Assembly (NCBI RefSeq): GCF_011064545.1
Contig: NZ_JAAMFG010000034.1
Span: 310,001 to 374,000 of the forward strand
Direction of reading: 5' to 3'
Origin: Wenzhouxiangella sp. XN24
Lineage (GTDB): Bacteria > Pseudomonadota > Gammaproteobacteria > Steroidobacterales > XN24
DNA: 64,000 nucleotides
The position numbers were made by a program, and so were the translations under genes. Numbering within the stretch: the stretch's first letter is position 1; each line of letters begins with the position of its first letter. Under the pieces are notes generated by a model. The model did not search any database. It saw only the letters and a list, made by a program, of their open reading frames with translations, and was not told where the DNA came from. Shown piece by piece: positions 46,530 to 56,465 of this stretch.

Positions 46530-48514
46530 CAGGCGGTACCCTCCTGCAGCTTGCCGCCCGTGGCCGGTTTTTCGGCCCGCTCGTCGGCTTCCTCTTCACG
46601 ACGCACCCGATAGCGCTTGTCGGTCATGCCGAAGAACGCGCCAATCGCCATGACAAGAGCGCCGAGCCAGATCAGCCGGATATAGGGCTTGTACTGGATC
46701 CGCATGCTCCATGCGCCCTGGCCCAGCGGTTCTCCCATGGCCACGAAGATGTCCCGATGGAGGCGCGGATGGATCGCTGCTTCCGTCATGGGATTCTGCT
46801 GTACCAGGTATGTCCGCTTTTCCGGGAAGAGTCGCGTGACCTCGGACCCCCCTTTCTCGACGATCACCTCGCCACGAATCGCACTGTAGTTGGGGCCCTG
46901 GACGTTGCGGGTCCCGACGAAGGTGAAGGAGTAATCCTCGACCGTGACGGTATCGCCTGCGCGCATCCCGATATCGCGCGCGATGCCATAAGTCTCCACC
47001 ATGGTCACGCCGATGACGAACAGGCCCACACCGAAGTGCGCCACGGCCATGGAGATCATGGTGCGGGAATAACCGCGCAGCGATTTCTTTTTCCACAAGT
47101 ACTTGACCGGGTCGATGAAGGCCACTGCCATCACCCACACGCCAAGCAGGACGCCGATGAACTTCATCAGGCCGAACTGCTTGTACACGACCAGCGGCAC
47201 GATCAGCGCAAACAGGAAGGCTGCAAGCGCGAACGGCCAGAGCTTGCCCTTCAGCTGGCTCCAGTTGGTCTTCTTCCAGGTCGAATGCATACCCAGCCCC
47301 ATCAAGAGCACGAGCGGCAAGGTCGGAATGATGAAGACCGTATTGAAGTACGGTGGACCGACCGAAATCTTGCCGAGCCCGAGCCCGTCCAGGATCAACG
47401 GGTAAAGCGTTCCCAACAGGATCAGCAGTGTCGCCACGACGAAGAGCATGTTGTTGGCCAGCAGGAAGGTTTCCCGCGACAACACGTCGAAACCACCCTT
47501 CTGCGCCAGTTGCGGCGCACGCCAGGCATAGAGCGCCAGCGCAGTGCCGATGAAGAACACCAGCATGGCCAGGATGAACATGCCGCGTGACGGATCGGTC
47601 GCAAAAGCGTGCACCGACACGAGGACGCCGGAGCGCACCAGGAAGGTCCCGAGCAGGCTGAGAGAGAACGCCGACACGGCCAGCAACAGGCTCCAGCCCT
47701 TGAACAGCCCGCGACGCTCGGTCACGGCCAGCGAGTGCAACAACGCCGTGCCGACGAGCCATGGCATGAATGAGGCGTTCTCGACCGGGTCCCAGAACCA
47801 CCAGCCGCCCCAGCCGAGCTCGTAGTAGGCCCACCAGCTGCCGAGGGCGATCCCGATGGTCAGGAAGGCCCAGGCCGCCGCGGTCCAGGGACGGACCCAG
47901 CGGGCCCAATCCTTCTCCACCTTGCCCTCGATCATGGCGGCCACGGCGAACGAGAAGGCCACGGCAAAGCCGACATACCCCATGTAGAGCAGCGGCGGAT
48001 GAATCACGAGGCCGAAGTCCTGCAGCAGCGGATTCAGGTCGCGGCCGTCCAGCGGCGCCGGGATAAGGCGCTCGAAAGGATTGGACGTGGCCAGGATGAA
48101 CCACAGGAACCCGACGCTGACGATACCCATGACGCCGATGACCTTGGAGGCCAGCGGCAAGGGAATCCGCCGCGTGTAAACGCCGAGCAACCCGCCCCAT
48201 GCGGCCAGCATCAGGGCCCACAGCAGCATCGATCCCTCGTGGCCGCCCCAGACACCGGCGATCCGGTAGATCACCGGCAGCGCGAGGTTCGACTGGGCCG
48301 CCACGTAGGCGACCGAGAAATCATTGACGACGTGCGAATAGGTCAGCGCAGCATAGGAGATCGCGACGAACACGAAGTGGCCGATGGACACCGGTTTCGT
48401 GGCCGCGCTCCAGCCCGGCTTGTTGAAGATCGGTCCTGCAAGTCCGAAGAAGCCCTGCGCTACCGCCAGGCAGAGCGCCATGGCGAGCGCGACATGGCCG
48501 AGTTCAGCGATCAT
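46529..48514 (-). CDS. ccmF: Haem lyase subunit CcmF
   Basis: A 661-residue polytopic protein with about 15 segments. It shows WGGHEGSMLLWAL and the tryptophan-rich haem-binding WGGWWFWDPVENASFMPWL. It ligates haem from CcmE to apocytochrome. It overlaps ccmE by four bases. Length is normal for the family (about 650). Confidence 0.96.
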   Translation of the reverse strand: MIAELGHVALAMALCLAVAQGFFGLAGPIFNKPGWSAATKPVSIGHFVFVAISYAALTYSHVVNDFSVAYVAAQSNLALPVIYRIAGVWGGHEGSMLLWALMLAAWGGLLGVYTRRIPLPLASKVIGVMGIVSVGFLWFILATSNPFERLIPAPLDGRDLNPLLQDFGLVIHPPLLYMGYVGFAVAFSFAVAAMIEGKVEKDWARWVRPWTAAAWAFLTIGIALGSWWAYYELGWGGWWFWDPVENASFMPWLVGTALLHSLAVTERRGLFKGWSLLLAVSAFSLSLLGTFLVRSGVLVSVHAFATDPSRGMFILAMLVFFIGTALALYAWRAPQLAQKGGFDVLSRETFLLANNMLFVVATLLILLGTLYPLILDGLGLGKISVGPPYFNTVFIIPTLPLVLLMGLGMHSTWKKTNWSQLKGKLWPFALAAFLFALIVPLVVYKQFGLMKFIGVLLGVWVMAVAFIDPVKYLWKKKSLRGYSRTMISMAVAHFGVGLFVIGVTMVETYGIARDIGMRAGDTVTVEDYSFTFVGTRNVQGPNYSAIRGEVIVEKGGSEVTRLFPEKRTYLVQQNPMTEAAIHPRLHRDIFVAMGEPLGQGAWSMRIQYKPYIRLIWLGALVMAIGAFFGMTDKRYRVRREEEADERAEKPATGGKLQEGTA

Positions 48515-48975
48515 TGCCCTCCCCCGTAACCCGCCTCGGCGTACCCCGGCTTCTGGCTGCGAGTGTGCTCGAGCGAGGCTGCAACCTCGGGCGGCATGTA
48601 GTTCTCGTCATGCTTGGCGAGGATTTCGTCCGCGACGAACTGCCCACCGTCCATGCGGCCGTGAGCGACGATACCCTGGCCCTCGCGGAACAGGTCCGGC
48701 AGGATGCCGTTGTAGACGACGGGCAGCGTGTGCGCCTCGTCCGAGAGCGCGAACCGCACTTCCATCGTGCCGTCCGTGCGCTGGATGGATTCCTCGACCA
48801 CCAGGCCGCCGACCCGGAAGCGGCGATCTTCCGGCGCCTCGCCGGCCTGCATCTGGGTGGGACTGTAGAAATAGAGGATGTTCTCGTTCATGGCCTTGAG
48901 CAGGAACGTCGTGCCGAGGCCGACGCCGGCGAGTACGAGACCGATGGCGACCAGGCGCTGGTGGCGAGATTTCAT
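48511..48975 (-). CDS. ccmE: Haem chaperone CcmE
   Basis: A 154-residue periplasmic OB-fold protein with an N-terminal anchor (residues 8-27). The covalent haem site is His in LAKHDENYMPPEV, with the Tyr also conserved. VGGLVVEESIQR and GRMDGGQFVADEIL are typical. It starts at the base following the ccmD stop. Confidence 0.95.
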   Translation of the reverse strand: MKSRHQRLVAIGLVLAGVGLGTTFLLKAMNENILYFYSPTQMQAGEAPEDRRFRVGGLVVEESIQRTDGTMEVRFALSDEAHTLPVVYNGILPDLFREGQGIVAHGRMDGGQFVADEILAKHDENYMPPEVAASLEHTRSQKPGYAEAGYGGGQ

Positions 48976-49131
48976 TCAGACCTCCTCTGTGGCCAGCCGA
49001 CGGCGGGCCTTTTCGATGTGCAATTGCAGGCGACGACGCGCCAGGAAGATATTAGCGCCAAGTACGACAAACGTCAGCGCTGCGCTCGACCAGACGTACC
49101 ATGTGTATTTACCGAAAGTCAGGTATTCCAC
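48976..49131 (-). CDS. ccmD: Haem exporter protein CcmD (51 residues)
   Basis: A short gene fitting exactly between ccmC and ccmE. The product starts MEYLTFGKYTWYVWSSAALT, has one membrane segment (about residues 12-30), and ends in a very basic coil (ARRRLQLHIEKARRRLATEEV in parts). This is the usual CcmD plan (Y-x-W-x-S-Y/A in the segment, then positive residues). It starts with GTG 49131, 2 nt after the ccmC stop, and its TGA touches the ccmE ATG. CcmD frees holo-CcmE from CcmC. Confidence 0.9.
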   Translation of the reverse strand: MEYLTFGKYTWYVWSSAALTFVVLGANIFLARRRLQLHIEKARRRLATEEV

Positions 49132-49133
49132 GA

Positions 49134-49871
49134 CTATCCCTTTCCGATGACATCACGAAGCCACTTTTTGTTCCGCTCCCGGACGAGAATTTCTGCCCGC
49201 GCGCGGACCATGAGCACCGCGAAAAAGAAAAACGTGAAACCCAGCCACATGACCAGCAGCGGGATCAGCATGGAGGGCTCCATGCTCGGCTTGCCCAGCT
49301 TCGAGATCGTGGCCGGCTGGTGCAGGGTGTTCCACCACTCCACCGAGTACTTGATGATCGGGATGTTGATCACGCCGATGATCGCGAGCAGCGCACTGGC
49401 GCGATCCGCGCGGTTCTCGTCATCGATCGCTGCGCGCAGCGCCATGTAGCCGAAATACAGGAACAGCAGCACCAGGGTAGACGTCAGGCGCGCATCCCAC
49501 ACCCACCAGGTGCCCCACATCGGCTTGCCCCAGATCGAGCCGGTGGCCAGGGCGACCACCGTGAAAGAAGCACCGATCGGGGCGCAGGCCGCCGCGACGG
49601 CGTGGGCCAGCTTGATGCGCCAGATCAGGCCGACGGCCGCAGCGACCGCCATCACGACGTAGCCGAACTGCGACAGCCATGCGCTCGGCACATGGAAGTA
49701 GATTATTCGGAAAGCATCCAGCTGCTGGTAATCGGGTGGTGCAATCCACAACCCGCCCACGGTGCCCACGGCGATCAGGGCCAACGCGATCCAACCGAAC
49801 CATGGAATCATGGATCCGGACAACCGCCAGAAATGGGGCGGCGAACCAAACTTATGTATAAATTCCCACAT
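49134..49871 (-). CDS. ccmC: Haem exporter protein CcmC
   Basis: A 245-residue protein with six segments and the haem-handling motif GTWWVWDARLTS, flanked by HVPSAW and SVEWWNTLHQP with the two conserved His. It loads haem onto CcmE. A 138-bp gap upstream separates it from ccmB, unlike the tight spacing elsewhere; it might hold a second promoter. Confidence 0.95.
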   Translation of the reverse strand: MWEFIHKFGSPPHFWRLSGSMIPWFGWIALALIAVGTVGGLWIAPPDYQQLDAFRIIYFHVPSAWLSQFGYVVMAVAAAVGLIWRIKLAHAVAAACAPIGASFTVVALATGSIWGKPMWGTWWVWDARLTSTLVLLFLYFGYMALRAAIDDENRADRASALLAIIGVINIPIIKYSVEWWNTLHQPATISKLGKPSMEPSMLIPLLVMWLGFTFFFFAVLMVRARAEILVRERNKKWLRDVIGKG

Positions 49872-50009
49872 GACGGCTATTTAACAACCAACTAGAACGA
49901 GTCTCAATTGCGACGAATACTCATGCGCTCGTGCGGCAAAATGTATCCACACGCGACGCCGAGGGCCTAATACACTGATTATCCGCTGATTCGACGACGG
50001 ACGCGAGGC
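49872..50009 (-). other. ccmB-ccmC spacer
   Basis: 138 bp, more A/T-rich than its flanks, between ccmB and ccmC on the same strand. A minus-strand promoter could lie here, but I see no clear -10/-35 pair. The region is too short for a further gene. Confidence 0.4.
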
Positions 50010-50693
50010 CTAATCGAGGCTGATGCGCATCGCGACGGCCATCCCCGCAGGCGCCAGGCTCACGGCCAGGAGCAGGACGGCCGTCAACAGGTACATCACG
50101 CCGCTGACCTCGAGGCCCTGCATCGACAAATCGGTGGCGCGCGCGCCGAAGATCAGCACGGGCATAACGATCGGCAGGATCAGCAGCGACAACAGTCCCC
50201 CGCCCCGCCGCAGCCCGACCGTCAACGCCGCCATCACCGCGCCCGCAAGGCTCAACACGGGCGTCGCCAGCAGCAACGCCAGCATCGTCGCCGGTACGGC
50301 GTCCGCGGGCAGGAACAAGGCGTGTCCCACCACCGGCGCCATCAGCACGAGCGGCAGGCCCGTCATCAGCCAGTGCGACGTCGTCTTCGCCAGCAACAGC
50401 AGCGACAGCGGCTGCGGCGACAGCGCAAGCTGCTCCATCGTGCCGTCCTCGATGTCCTGCCGGAACAGGCTCTCCGCAGCCAGCAGCGAGGCCAGCAGCG
50501 CCGACACCCAGATCACCCCCGGCGCGATCGCCATGAGCAGCTCGGGCGCCGGGCTCAGCGCCAGCGGGAACAGGGTCGTCACCATGACGAAGAACATCAG
50601 CGGGTTCGCCGCCTGGCCGATATGGCGATAGGCGAGGCGCAGATCGCGCGTCAGCTGCAGCCAGAAGGCGGTACCGAGACCTGGCCATTCCAT
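50010..50693 (-). CDS. ccmB: Haem exporter protein CcmB
   Basis: A 227-residue protein with six segments. It starts MEWPGLGTAFWLQLTRDLRL and shows QDIEDGTMEQLALSPQPL, conserved in CcmB. With CcmA it forms an ABC module that releases holo-CcmE. ATG 50693 overlaps the ccmA stop in TGATG; the open frame upstream is ccmA DNA. Confidence 0.94.
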   Translation of the reverse strand: MEWPGLGTAFWLQLTRDLRLAYRHIGQAANPLMFFVMVTTLFPLALSPAPELLMAIAPGVIWVSALLASLLAAESLFRQDIEDGTMEQLALSPQPLSLLLLAKTTSHWLMTGLPLVLMAPVVGHALFLPADAVPATMLALLLATPVLSLAGAVMAALTVGLRRGGGLLSLLILPIVMPVLIFGARATDLSMQGLEVSGVMYLLTAVLLLAVSLAPAGMAVAMRISLD

Positions 50694-51328
50694 CAGCCCA
50701 GCTCCAGGCGCCGCGTGACACCGGCACCGACGCCGTGCGCCTGGTGCGCCACCAGCAGCACCAGCCCGTCCCGCTCGAGATGTTCGCTCATCATCTGGTC
50801 CACCAGCTCCCGGCCGTGCACGTCGAGGTTCGTATAGGGCTCGTCCAGCACCCACAGCTTGGCGCGGCTGGCGAGCGCCCGCGCCAGCGACACGCGCCGC
50901 TTCTGCCCGGCCGACAGGCTGCGGGCGGGCACGCCGCGCTGCCGCGTCAGGCCGACCCGATCGAGGGCCGCATCAACATCGGCCGCCGTCAACGAAACCC
51001 GCAGGCCCAGCTGGAAGACGAGGTTCTCCTCGGCAGTGAGATCGGCCTTGAGGCTCTCGCGGTGGCCCAGGTAACAGGTGCTGGCGTGAAAATCCGCGCG
51101 ATTGCGCAACAGTTTCCTGCCGCGCCACATGACCTCGCCGGTCTCCGGCAGGGTCAGTCCGCACAGCACGCGCAGCAGGCTGGTCTTGCCGCAACCGTTG
51201 GGTCCGACGACGTGCAGCAATTCACCGGCGCGCAATTCGAAGCTGACACCGGTGAACAGGCGGCGCTCGCCGCGCCAGAGCTCGAGCCCCTGGCCTTCCA
51301 GCAGCACGCCGGGCGCGGCGGCACTCAT
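50693..51328 (-). CDS. ccmA: Haem exporter ATP-binding protein CcmA
   Basis: A 211-residue ABC ATPase: Walker A GPNGCGKTSLL, signature LSAGQKRRVSLARAL, Walker B LWVLDEPYTNLD, and switch His in LLVAHQAHG. Length matches the family. ATG 51328 is the family start; the extra frame beyond is not conserved. It opens the ccm run, divergent from prpE. Confidence 0.94.
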   Translation of the reverse strand: MSAAAPGVLLEGQGLELWRGERRLFTGVSFELRAGELLHVVGPNGCGKTSLLRVLCGLTLPETGEVMWRGRKLLRNRADFHASTCYLGHRESLKADLTAEENLVFQLGLRVSLTAADVDAALDRVGLTRQRGVPARSLSAGQKRRVSLARALASRAKLWVLDEPYTNLDVHGRELVDQMMSEHLERDGLVLLVAHQAHGVGAGVTRRLELG

Positions 51329-51565
51329 GACGGGCGTCGCCGGTCGCGGCCGGGCGCCTGGGTTGGTTTTGCCGGCAATGCAGCTCTCCATCCTGAACCT
51401 GGATTTCCCGGCCGGGCGACTCTCGCCGCCTCTCCGGCCCGCTCCGGAGTCGGCCTCCGGGCGCCGCGCAGTATACACTCCCCGAAAAGAGACGCGGCAT
51501 CAGGGCGGCCCGCAATAGCCGCACCCGGACCGCGGCGAGAAAGCAGCCAGGAGGGAGAACCGGCC

Positions 51566-53455
51566 ATGGGATACAAAGAAGTCTATGAGCAATCCATCCG
51601 CGAGCCCGAGAAATTCTGGGCGGACGCGGCGCGCAACATCAGCTGGGAAGCCCCGTGGAGCAAGGTGCTCGACGACCGCAACCCCCCGCTGTACCGCTGG
51701 TTTCCCGACGCGCAGCTGAACACCTGCTACAACGCGCTCGACCGGCACGTCGATGCCGGGCACGGCAGCCAGGTCGCCCTGATCTACGACAGCCCGGTGA
51801 CGGGCACCAAGGCGCGCTTCAGCTACCGCGAACTGCGCGACCGCGTGGCGCGCCTGGCCGGCGGGCTGGCCGGGCTCGGCGTGACGAAGGGTGACCGGGT
51901 GATCCTCTACATGCCCATGGTGCCCGAAGCGGTGATCGGCATGCTGGCCTGCGCAAGAATCGGCGCGATCCACTCCGTGGTATTCGGTGGCTTTGCCGCA
52001 CGCGAACTGGCGACGCGCATCGACGATGCGAAACCGAAAGTCATCCTGTCGGCTTCATGCGGCATCGAGGTCAGCCGGGTCATCCCCTACAAGCCCTTGC
52101 TGGACGAAGCCATCGGGATCGCCGCTCACCAGCCGGACCGTTGCGTGATCCTGGCGCGTCCCGAGGCGCGCTCGGAACTCAAGAACGGGCGCGACCTCGA
52201 CTGGGCGGAACTCGAAGCGGAAAGCACTCCCGCCGACTGCGTCCCGGTGGCCGCCACCGATCCGCTCTACATTCTCTACACCTCGGGCACGACCGGAATT
52301 CCGAAGGGCGTGGTGCGCGACAACGGCGGCCATGCAGTCGCCCTCGCCTGGAGCATGAGCAACGTCTACGGCGTCCAGCCGGGTGAAGTGTTCTGGGCCG
52401 CGTCCGATGTCGGCTGGGTCGTGGGCCACAGTTACATCGTGTACGCGCCGCTGCTGCATCGCTGCACCACGGTGCTCTACGAGGGCAAGCCCGTCGGCAC
52501 CCCCGACGCAGGCGCCTTCTGGCGGGTGATCGAGGAACACGGCGTCAGCGTGATGTTCACCGCCCCGACGGCATTTCGCGCGATCAAGCGCGACGACTCC
52601 GAGGGCGAGTTCATCAAGCGCTACGATCTCGGCCGGCTGCGCGCCCTGTTCCTCGCCGGGGAACGCTGCGATCCGGACACGCTGCAGTGGGCCAGCGACA
52701 AGCTCGGCATCCCGGTCGTCGATCACTGGTGGCAGACCGAGACCGGCTGGCCGATCGCGGCGAACTGCCTCGGCATCGAGCAACTGCCGATCAAGCCGGG
52801 CTCCCCCACCCGTGCGGTGCCGGGCTACGACGTGCGTGTTCTCGGGGACGACGGCAAGGAGGTCGCGGACGGAGACATCGGCAGCATCATGATCCGCTTG
52901 CCGATGCCCCCGGGCACCCTGCCGACCCTGTGGGGCGACGATCGCCGCTACATCGAGTCCTATCTCAGCGCGTACCCGGGCTGGTACCTGACGGGCGACG
53001 CGGGTTATCGCGATGCAGACGGCTACCTGTGGATCATGAGTCGCATCGACGACATCATCAACACTGCCGGCCACCGGCTGTCCACGGGCGCGATGGAGGA
53101 AGCCCTCGCGGCACACCAGGACGTCGCCGAGGCGGCCGTCATCGGCGCCCAGGACACGCTCAAGGGGGAGCTGCCGGTCGGGCTCGTGGTGCTGAAATCG
53201 AACGTGTCGCGCTCCCACGACGAGATCAAGGCGGAACTGATTCGCATGGTGCGCGACCGGATCGGCCCGGTGGCCTCGTTCAAGAAAGTCGCGATCGTGG
53301 ACCGGCTGCCGAAGACCCGCTCCGGGAAAGTGCTGCGCGCGACCATGCGCAAGATCGCCGACGGCAAGGACTACGCGGTGCCGGCCACCATCGACGATCC
53401 GCTGATCCTCGACGAAGTGACAGACGCGCTGAAGTCCATCGGCTACGGGAAGTAA
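51566..53455 (+). CDS. prpE: Propionate-CoA ligase
   Basis: A 629-residue acyl-adenylating enzyme. It shows YTSGTTGIPKGVVRDNGG, DHWWQTETGWPIAAN, YLTGDAGYRDADGYL and the acetylation-prone Lys in PKTRSGKVLRATMRKIA. The N-terminal MGYKEVYEQSIREPEKFW and total length favour propionyl-CoA synthetase over acetyl-CoA synthetase (about 650), though acetate is possible. ATG 51566 with GAGGGAGAACCGGCC upstream fixes the start. The divergent intergenic region with ccmA is 237 bp. Confidence 0.88.
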   Translation: MGYKEVYEQSIREPEKFWADAARNISWEAPWSKVLDDRNPPLYRWFPDAQLNTCYNALDRHVDAGHGSQVALIYDSPVTGTKARFSYRELRDRVARLAGGLAGLGVTKGDRVILYMPMVPEAVIGMLACARIGAIHSVVFGGFAARELATRIDDAKPKVILSASCGIEVSRVIPYKPLLDEAIGIAAHQPDRCVILARPEARSELKNGRDLDWAELEAESTPADCVPVAATDPLYILYTSGTTGIPKGVVRDNGGHAVALAWSMSNVYGVQPGEVFWAASDVGWVVGHSYIVYAPLLHRCTTVLYEGKPVGTPDAGAFWRVIEEHGVSVMFTAPTAFRAIKRDDSEGEFIKRYDLGRLRALFLAGERCDPDTLQWASDKLGIPVVDHWWQTETGWPIAANCLGIEQLPIKPGSPTRAVPGYDVRVLGDDGKEVADGDIGSIMIRLPMPPGTLPTLWGDDRRYIESYLSAYPGWYLTGDAGYRDADGYLWIMSRIDDIINTAGHRLSTGAMEEALAAHQDVAEAAVIGAQDTLKGELPVGLVVLKSNVSRSHDEIKAELIRMVRDRIGPVASFKKVAIVDRLPKTRSGKVLRATMRKIADGKDYAVPATIDDPLILDEVTDALKSIGYGK

Positions 53456-53480
53456 CCGGTCCCGAGGGCTTTCGACACGC

Positions 53481-54125
53481 TCACGTGTCGGGGTTCGCGC
53501 CGAACGGCGGCGCGGGCGACGCCCCCGGGGCCGACGCTCCGCCGCGGGACACGCCGGCCGTGAGGCTGAATCGCAAGGCCTCGTGGACCGGCATGTCGAT
53601 TTCTTCCAGCTGCTCCCGGGGCAGCATCAGCATGTAGCCGCCGATCTGGTAGCTCATGGGGAAGTAGACCGCGACGATGTCCTCGGCACCCAGGTTCCCC
53701 GGCAGGTCGGCGGTGTTCTCGCGCGTGACGAAGCCGATCATCCGCGCATCGGTGCCGGGCCAGTTGAAGGCGACCACCGAGGCGAAATGACGCTCCTTGT
53801 GCGGCGAGAACATCGTGATGACGTCCTTGACGGCGCCGTACAGCACCTTGAGGACAGGCAGGCGCAGGAACGCCGCCTCGAAGCTGCCGAACAGGCGTTG
53901 CGCCAGCCAGGTGCTCATCATCGCGCCCACGAGCAGCACCAGCCCGAGCCCCGCCAGGAAGCCGAGCCCCGTGACGTACAGCCCCTCCGGCAGCAGCCAC
54001 TGGATGATGCCGCCGAGCACCGCCTCCAGCGTGACAGCGAACCACGCGAGCACCGCCAGCGTGATGGCGATGGGCAGCACCGTGAACAAGCCGGTCAGGA
54101 ACAGGCGCGAGACCAGCTTCCACAT
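53481..54125 (-). CDS. DUF502 membrane protein
   Basis: A 214-residue protein with two N-terminal membrane segments (about 7-32 and 46-70), then a soluble domain with VLKVLYGAVKDVITMF, MIGFVTREN and VAVYFPMSYQIGGYMLMLPRE, the DUF502 signature. Function unknown; plant relatives are called COV proteins. ATG 54125 is chosen; TTG 54170 or the GTG codons between would add an unconserved 15-residue lead. It converges on prpE. Confidence 0.85.
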   Translation of the reverse strand: MWKLVSRLFLTGLFTVLPIAITLAVLAWFAVTLEAVLGGIIQWLLPEGLYVTGLGFLAGLGLVLLVGAMMSTWLAQRLFGSFEAAFLRLPVLKVLYGAVKDVITMFSPHKERHFASVVAFNWPGTDARMIGFVTRENTADLPGNLGAEDIVAVYFPMSYQIGGYMLMLPREQLEEIDMPVHEALRFSLTAGVSRGGASAPGASPAPPFGANPDT

Positions 54126-54200
54126 CGAGCGAGGTTCAAGCGGCGCCTTCACCTCGCCCACTCGATGCAATCGATGCCGCGGCGATTACTGCCGCGCCAG

Positions 54201-56147
54201 TCACTCCGCCGACGCGCCGCCGAACAGTTCCCGCAGGAACATGATGGTGGCGGCCTGGAAGTAATCCCGGTTGGTCTTTTTCCTGAAGCCATGACCCTCG
54301 TCCATCGCGAGCAGATACCAGGCCTCGAGCCCGTTTTCCCTCACTGCCGCAACAATCTGTTCCGATTCAGTGTAGGGGACGCGCGGATCGTTGTATCCCT
54401 GGGCCACGAACAGGGGCGACGTGATGCGCCCGGCATTGTTCAGCGGCGAGATGTCCTGCAGGAAGGCGCGCATCTCCGGATCCCGCTCGTCGCCGTACTC
54501 CACCCGTCTGAGGTCGCGCCGATAGGACTCCGTGTTCTCGAGGAAGGTCACGAAATTGCTGATCCCCACGACGCTGACGCCGCCCTGCAGACGCTCGTCG
54601 AAATGCACGAGCGAGGCCAGCACCATGTAGCCTCCATACGATCCACCGTAGACCACCACGCGGCTCTCATCCAGGTCGGGCTGGGTGGCGATCCAGTCGA
54701 GCAGCGCGCCGATGTCCCGCACCGAGTCCTCGCGCAGGCGGCCGTTGTCCATCTTGAGATAGCTCTTGCCGTAACCGCTCGAGCCGCGCACGTTCGGACT
54801 GATCACCGCGGTCCCGAGTTCGTTCACCAGGTACGCGTTGAACGAACTGAAGCTGGGCCGCGACTGGGACTCGGGCCCACCGTGAATATCCACCAGGACG
54901 GGATGGGGTCCCTCGGTGGCCGGCCGGTAGACCCATGCAGGAACCGGGAGCCCGTCGAAGCTTTCCACCCGCACGAGTTCCGGCATCGGGAACTCGGATG
55001 TGTCCAAACCGCCGACCTCGCTGCGGGTCCAGCGCGCCAGGTTCCGGTCCTCCAGTCCGTAGACGAACACATCGCTGGGGGAACGCGCGGTGTTCAGGGT
55101 CATCGCCAGGGAATCCCCGTCCGGGCTGTAGGCCAGCCCACCGATCAACCCGGTCGGGAGGGCCGGAGCCGGCAGGGCCGCGTAGGTATCCACGTCCACG
55201 AGGTACAGCTCGGACGTGCCCCCGGCATTGACCACGTAGGCCAGCTGGTCCCTGGAGCGCGGCAGGGTGAAGGCGCTCACGTCCCATGGGATGTGCGCCG
55301 AGACGGGCGTGCTTTCGCCCGTGTCCAGTCGCAGGTGATGCAACTGCTTGAACTCGGCGTTGTGATCGTGGGCGATATAGACGCCCTCGCCCGTGCGATC
55401 GAAGGCCGCGCCCGCATGCCCCACCGGGACATCCTGCCGATTGACCTGGGTGAGGTCGCCGCTCTCGATATCGAGGATATGAATCTCGCTGTCGTTGATC
55501 GAACGGTAGTTGATCAACAACAGGCGCGTGTCGTCCGGCGACCAGTCCATGGCGACCCATAACCCGTCGGCGGTAAATATCCGCTTGTGCGTGGTGTAAT
55601 CGCCGTCGAGTGTCGCAAGGTAGATGTCGTAGTTACGTCCGTCGCGCCGCGTGCTCGAATAGACGAAACGATCTCCCTTGTTCGACCAGTTTGCGCCCGT
55701 GTTTCGCGACGTGCCGTCGCTCAGCAGGCGGCTCTCGCCGCTCACGAAATCGAACCAGTAGAGCTGGAAGAACTCGTTGCCGCCGGTGTCCCGGGTGTAG
55801 ACGAAGCCGTTCAGCGACGGATCCGGCGACACGGCTGCGCCGGACACCGGCTCCTTGAAGAATGTCAGCTGTTCACGCATCGCCAGTGGCGCGGCGACAC
55901 GATGGATCTGGCTTGTTTCGCCGAATCGCGTCGAGACCAGGACCCCGCCGTCATGCAGCCAGCTGGCGAGCCCCGCCGAGCGGGTGTTCTGGTACTGCTC
56001 GAGGCGTTCGGTGACATCCGCGGGAATCTCCGGAATGTTCTCGAGCACCAACGTGCCCCGCTCGACGCGTTCCGGCGCAGCATGCAGAGCGGCGGGCAGC
56101 AGGACGAGGAGACAGACGAGGAAGGCGGGACGTGAAAACTTCGGCAC
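54201..56147 (-). CDS. S9 family (prolyl oligopeptidase-type) peptidase, exported
   Basis: A 648-residue protein. GTG 56147 starts VPKFSRPAFLVCLLVLLPAALHA as a signal peptide. Residues ~50-390 form WD40-like/beta-propeller repeats with SPDG-type loops. Residues ~400-640 form the alpha/beta hydrolase with nucleophile Ser in VYGGSYGGYMVL, Asp in GYNDPRVPYTES and His in DEGHGF. It cuts short peptides, probably in the periplasm. The frame stays open upstream across two tRNA genes; that extension is a reading of tRNA, not protein. Confidence 0.9.
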   Translation of the reverse strand: MPKFSRPAFLVCLLVLLPAALHAAPERVERGTLVLENIPEIPADVTERLEQYQNTRSAGLASWLHDGGVLVSTRFGETSQIHRVAAPLAMREQLTFFKEPVSGAAVSPDPSLNGFVYTRDTGGNEFFQLYWFDFVSGESRLLSDGTSRNTGANWSNKGDRFVYSSTRRDGRNYDIYLATLDGDYTTHKRIFTADGLWVAMDWSPDDTRLLLINYRSINDSEIHILDIESGDLTQVNRQDVPVGHAGAAFDRTGEGVYIAHDHNAEFKQLHHLRLDTGESTPVSAHIPWDVSAFTLPRSRDQLAYVVNAGGTSELYLVDVDTYAALPAPALPTGLIGGLAYSPDGDSLAMTLNTARSPSDVFVYGLEDRNLARWTRSEVGGLDTSEFPMPELVRVESFDGLPVPAWVYRPATEGPHPVLVDIHGGPESQSRPSFSSFNAYLVNELGTAVISPNVRGSSGYGKSYLKMDNGRLREDSVRDIGALLDWIATQPDLDESRVVVYGGSYGGYMVLASLVHFDERLQGGVSVVGISNFVTFLENTESYRRDLRRVEYGDERDPEMRAFLQDISPLNNAGRITSPLFVAQGYNDPRVPYTESEQIVAAVRENGLEAWYLLAMDEGHGFRKKTNRDYFQAATIMFLRELFGGASAE

Positions 56148-56282
56148 GGCGGAACTCCAGGGAAGGGACTCCCGATATCCTAGCCTGCCATGCCGAGTGA
56201 ATCGAGTGGCGCTAGGCGCCCGGCGCCAGGGCCAGACCGGGTTCGGGCAGGACACATCTACGGTGCGTGGCTGGGAATAGAT

Positions 56283-56369
56283 TGGTGCCCGGGGCCGGAG
56301 TCGAACCGGCATGGCCTTGCGGCCGGGGGATTTTAAGTCCCCTGCGTCTACCAGTTTCGCCACCCGGGC
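56283..56369 (-). tRNA. tRNA-Leu (anticodon UAA)
   Basis: An 87-nt type II tRNA with encoded CCA. The acceptor starts GCCCGGG and ends CCCGGGCACCA. The anticodon loop CTTAAAA gives UAA, there is a long variable arm, and TTCGACTC in the T arm. It follows tRNA-Cys on the same strand. Confidence 0.95.
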
Positions 56370-56391
56370 CGTGCCGCCGCGTGCATTCGAC

Positions 56392-56465
56392 TGGAGGCGC
56401 GGACCGGAATCGAACCGGTGTTCACGGCTTTGCAGGCCGCTGCGTAACCACTCCGCCACCGCGCC
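56392..56465 (-). tRNA. tRNA-Cys (anticodon GCA)
   Basis: A 74-nt tRNA with encoded CCA. The acceptor GGCGCGG pairs with CCGCGCC; the anticodon loop CTGCAAA gives GCA; T arm TTCGATTC. It lies 22 nt upstream of tRNA-Leu, so both are probably one transcript, as in the gly-cys-leu tRNA group of other gammaproteobacteria. Confidence 0.95.
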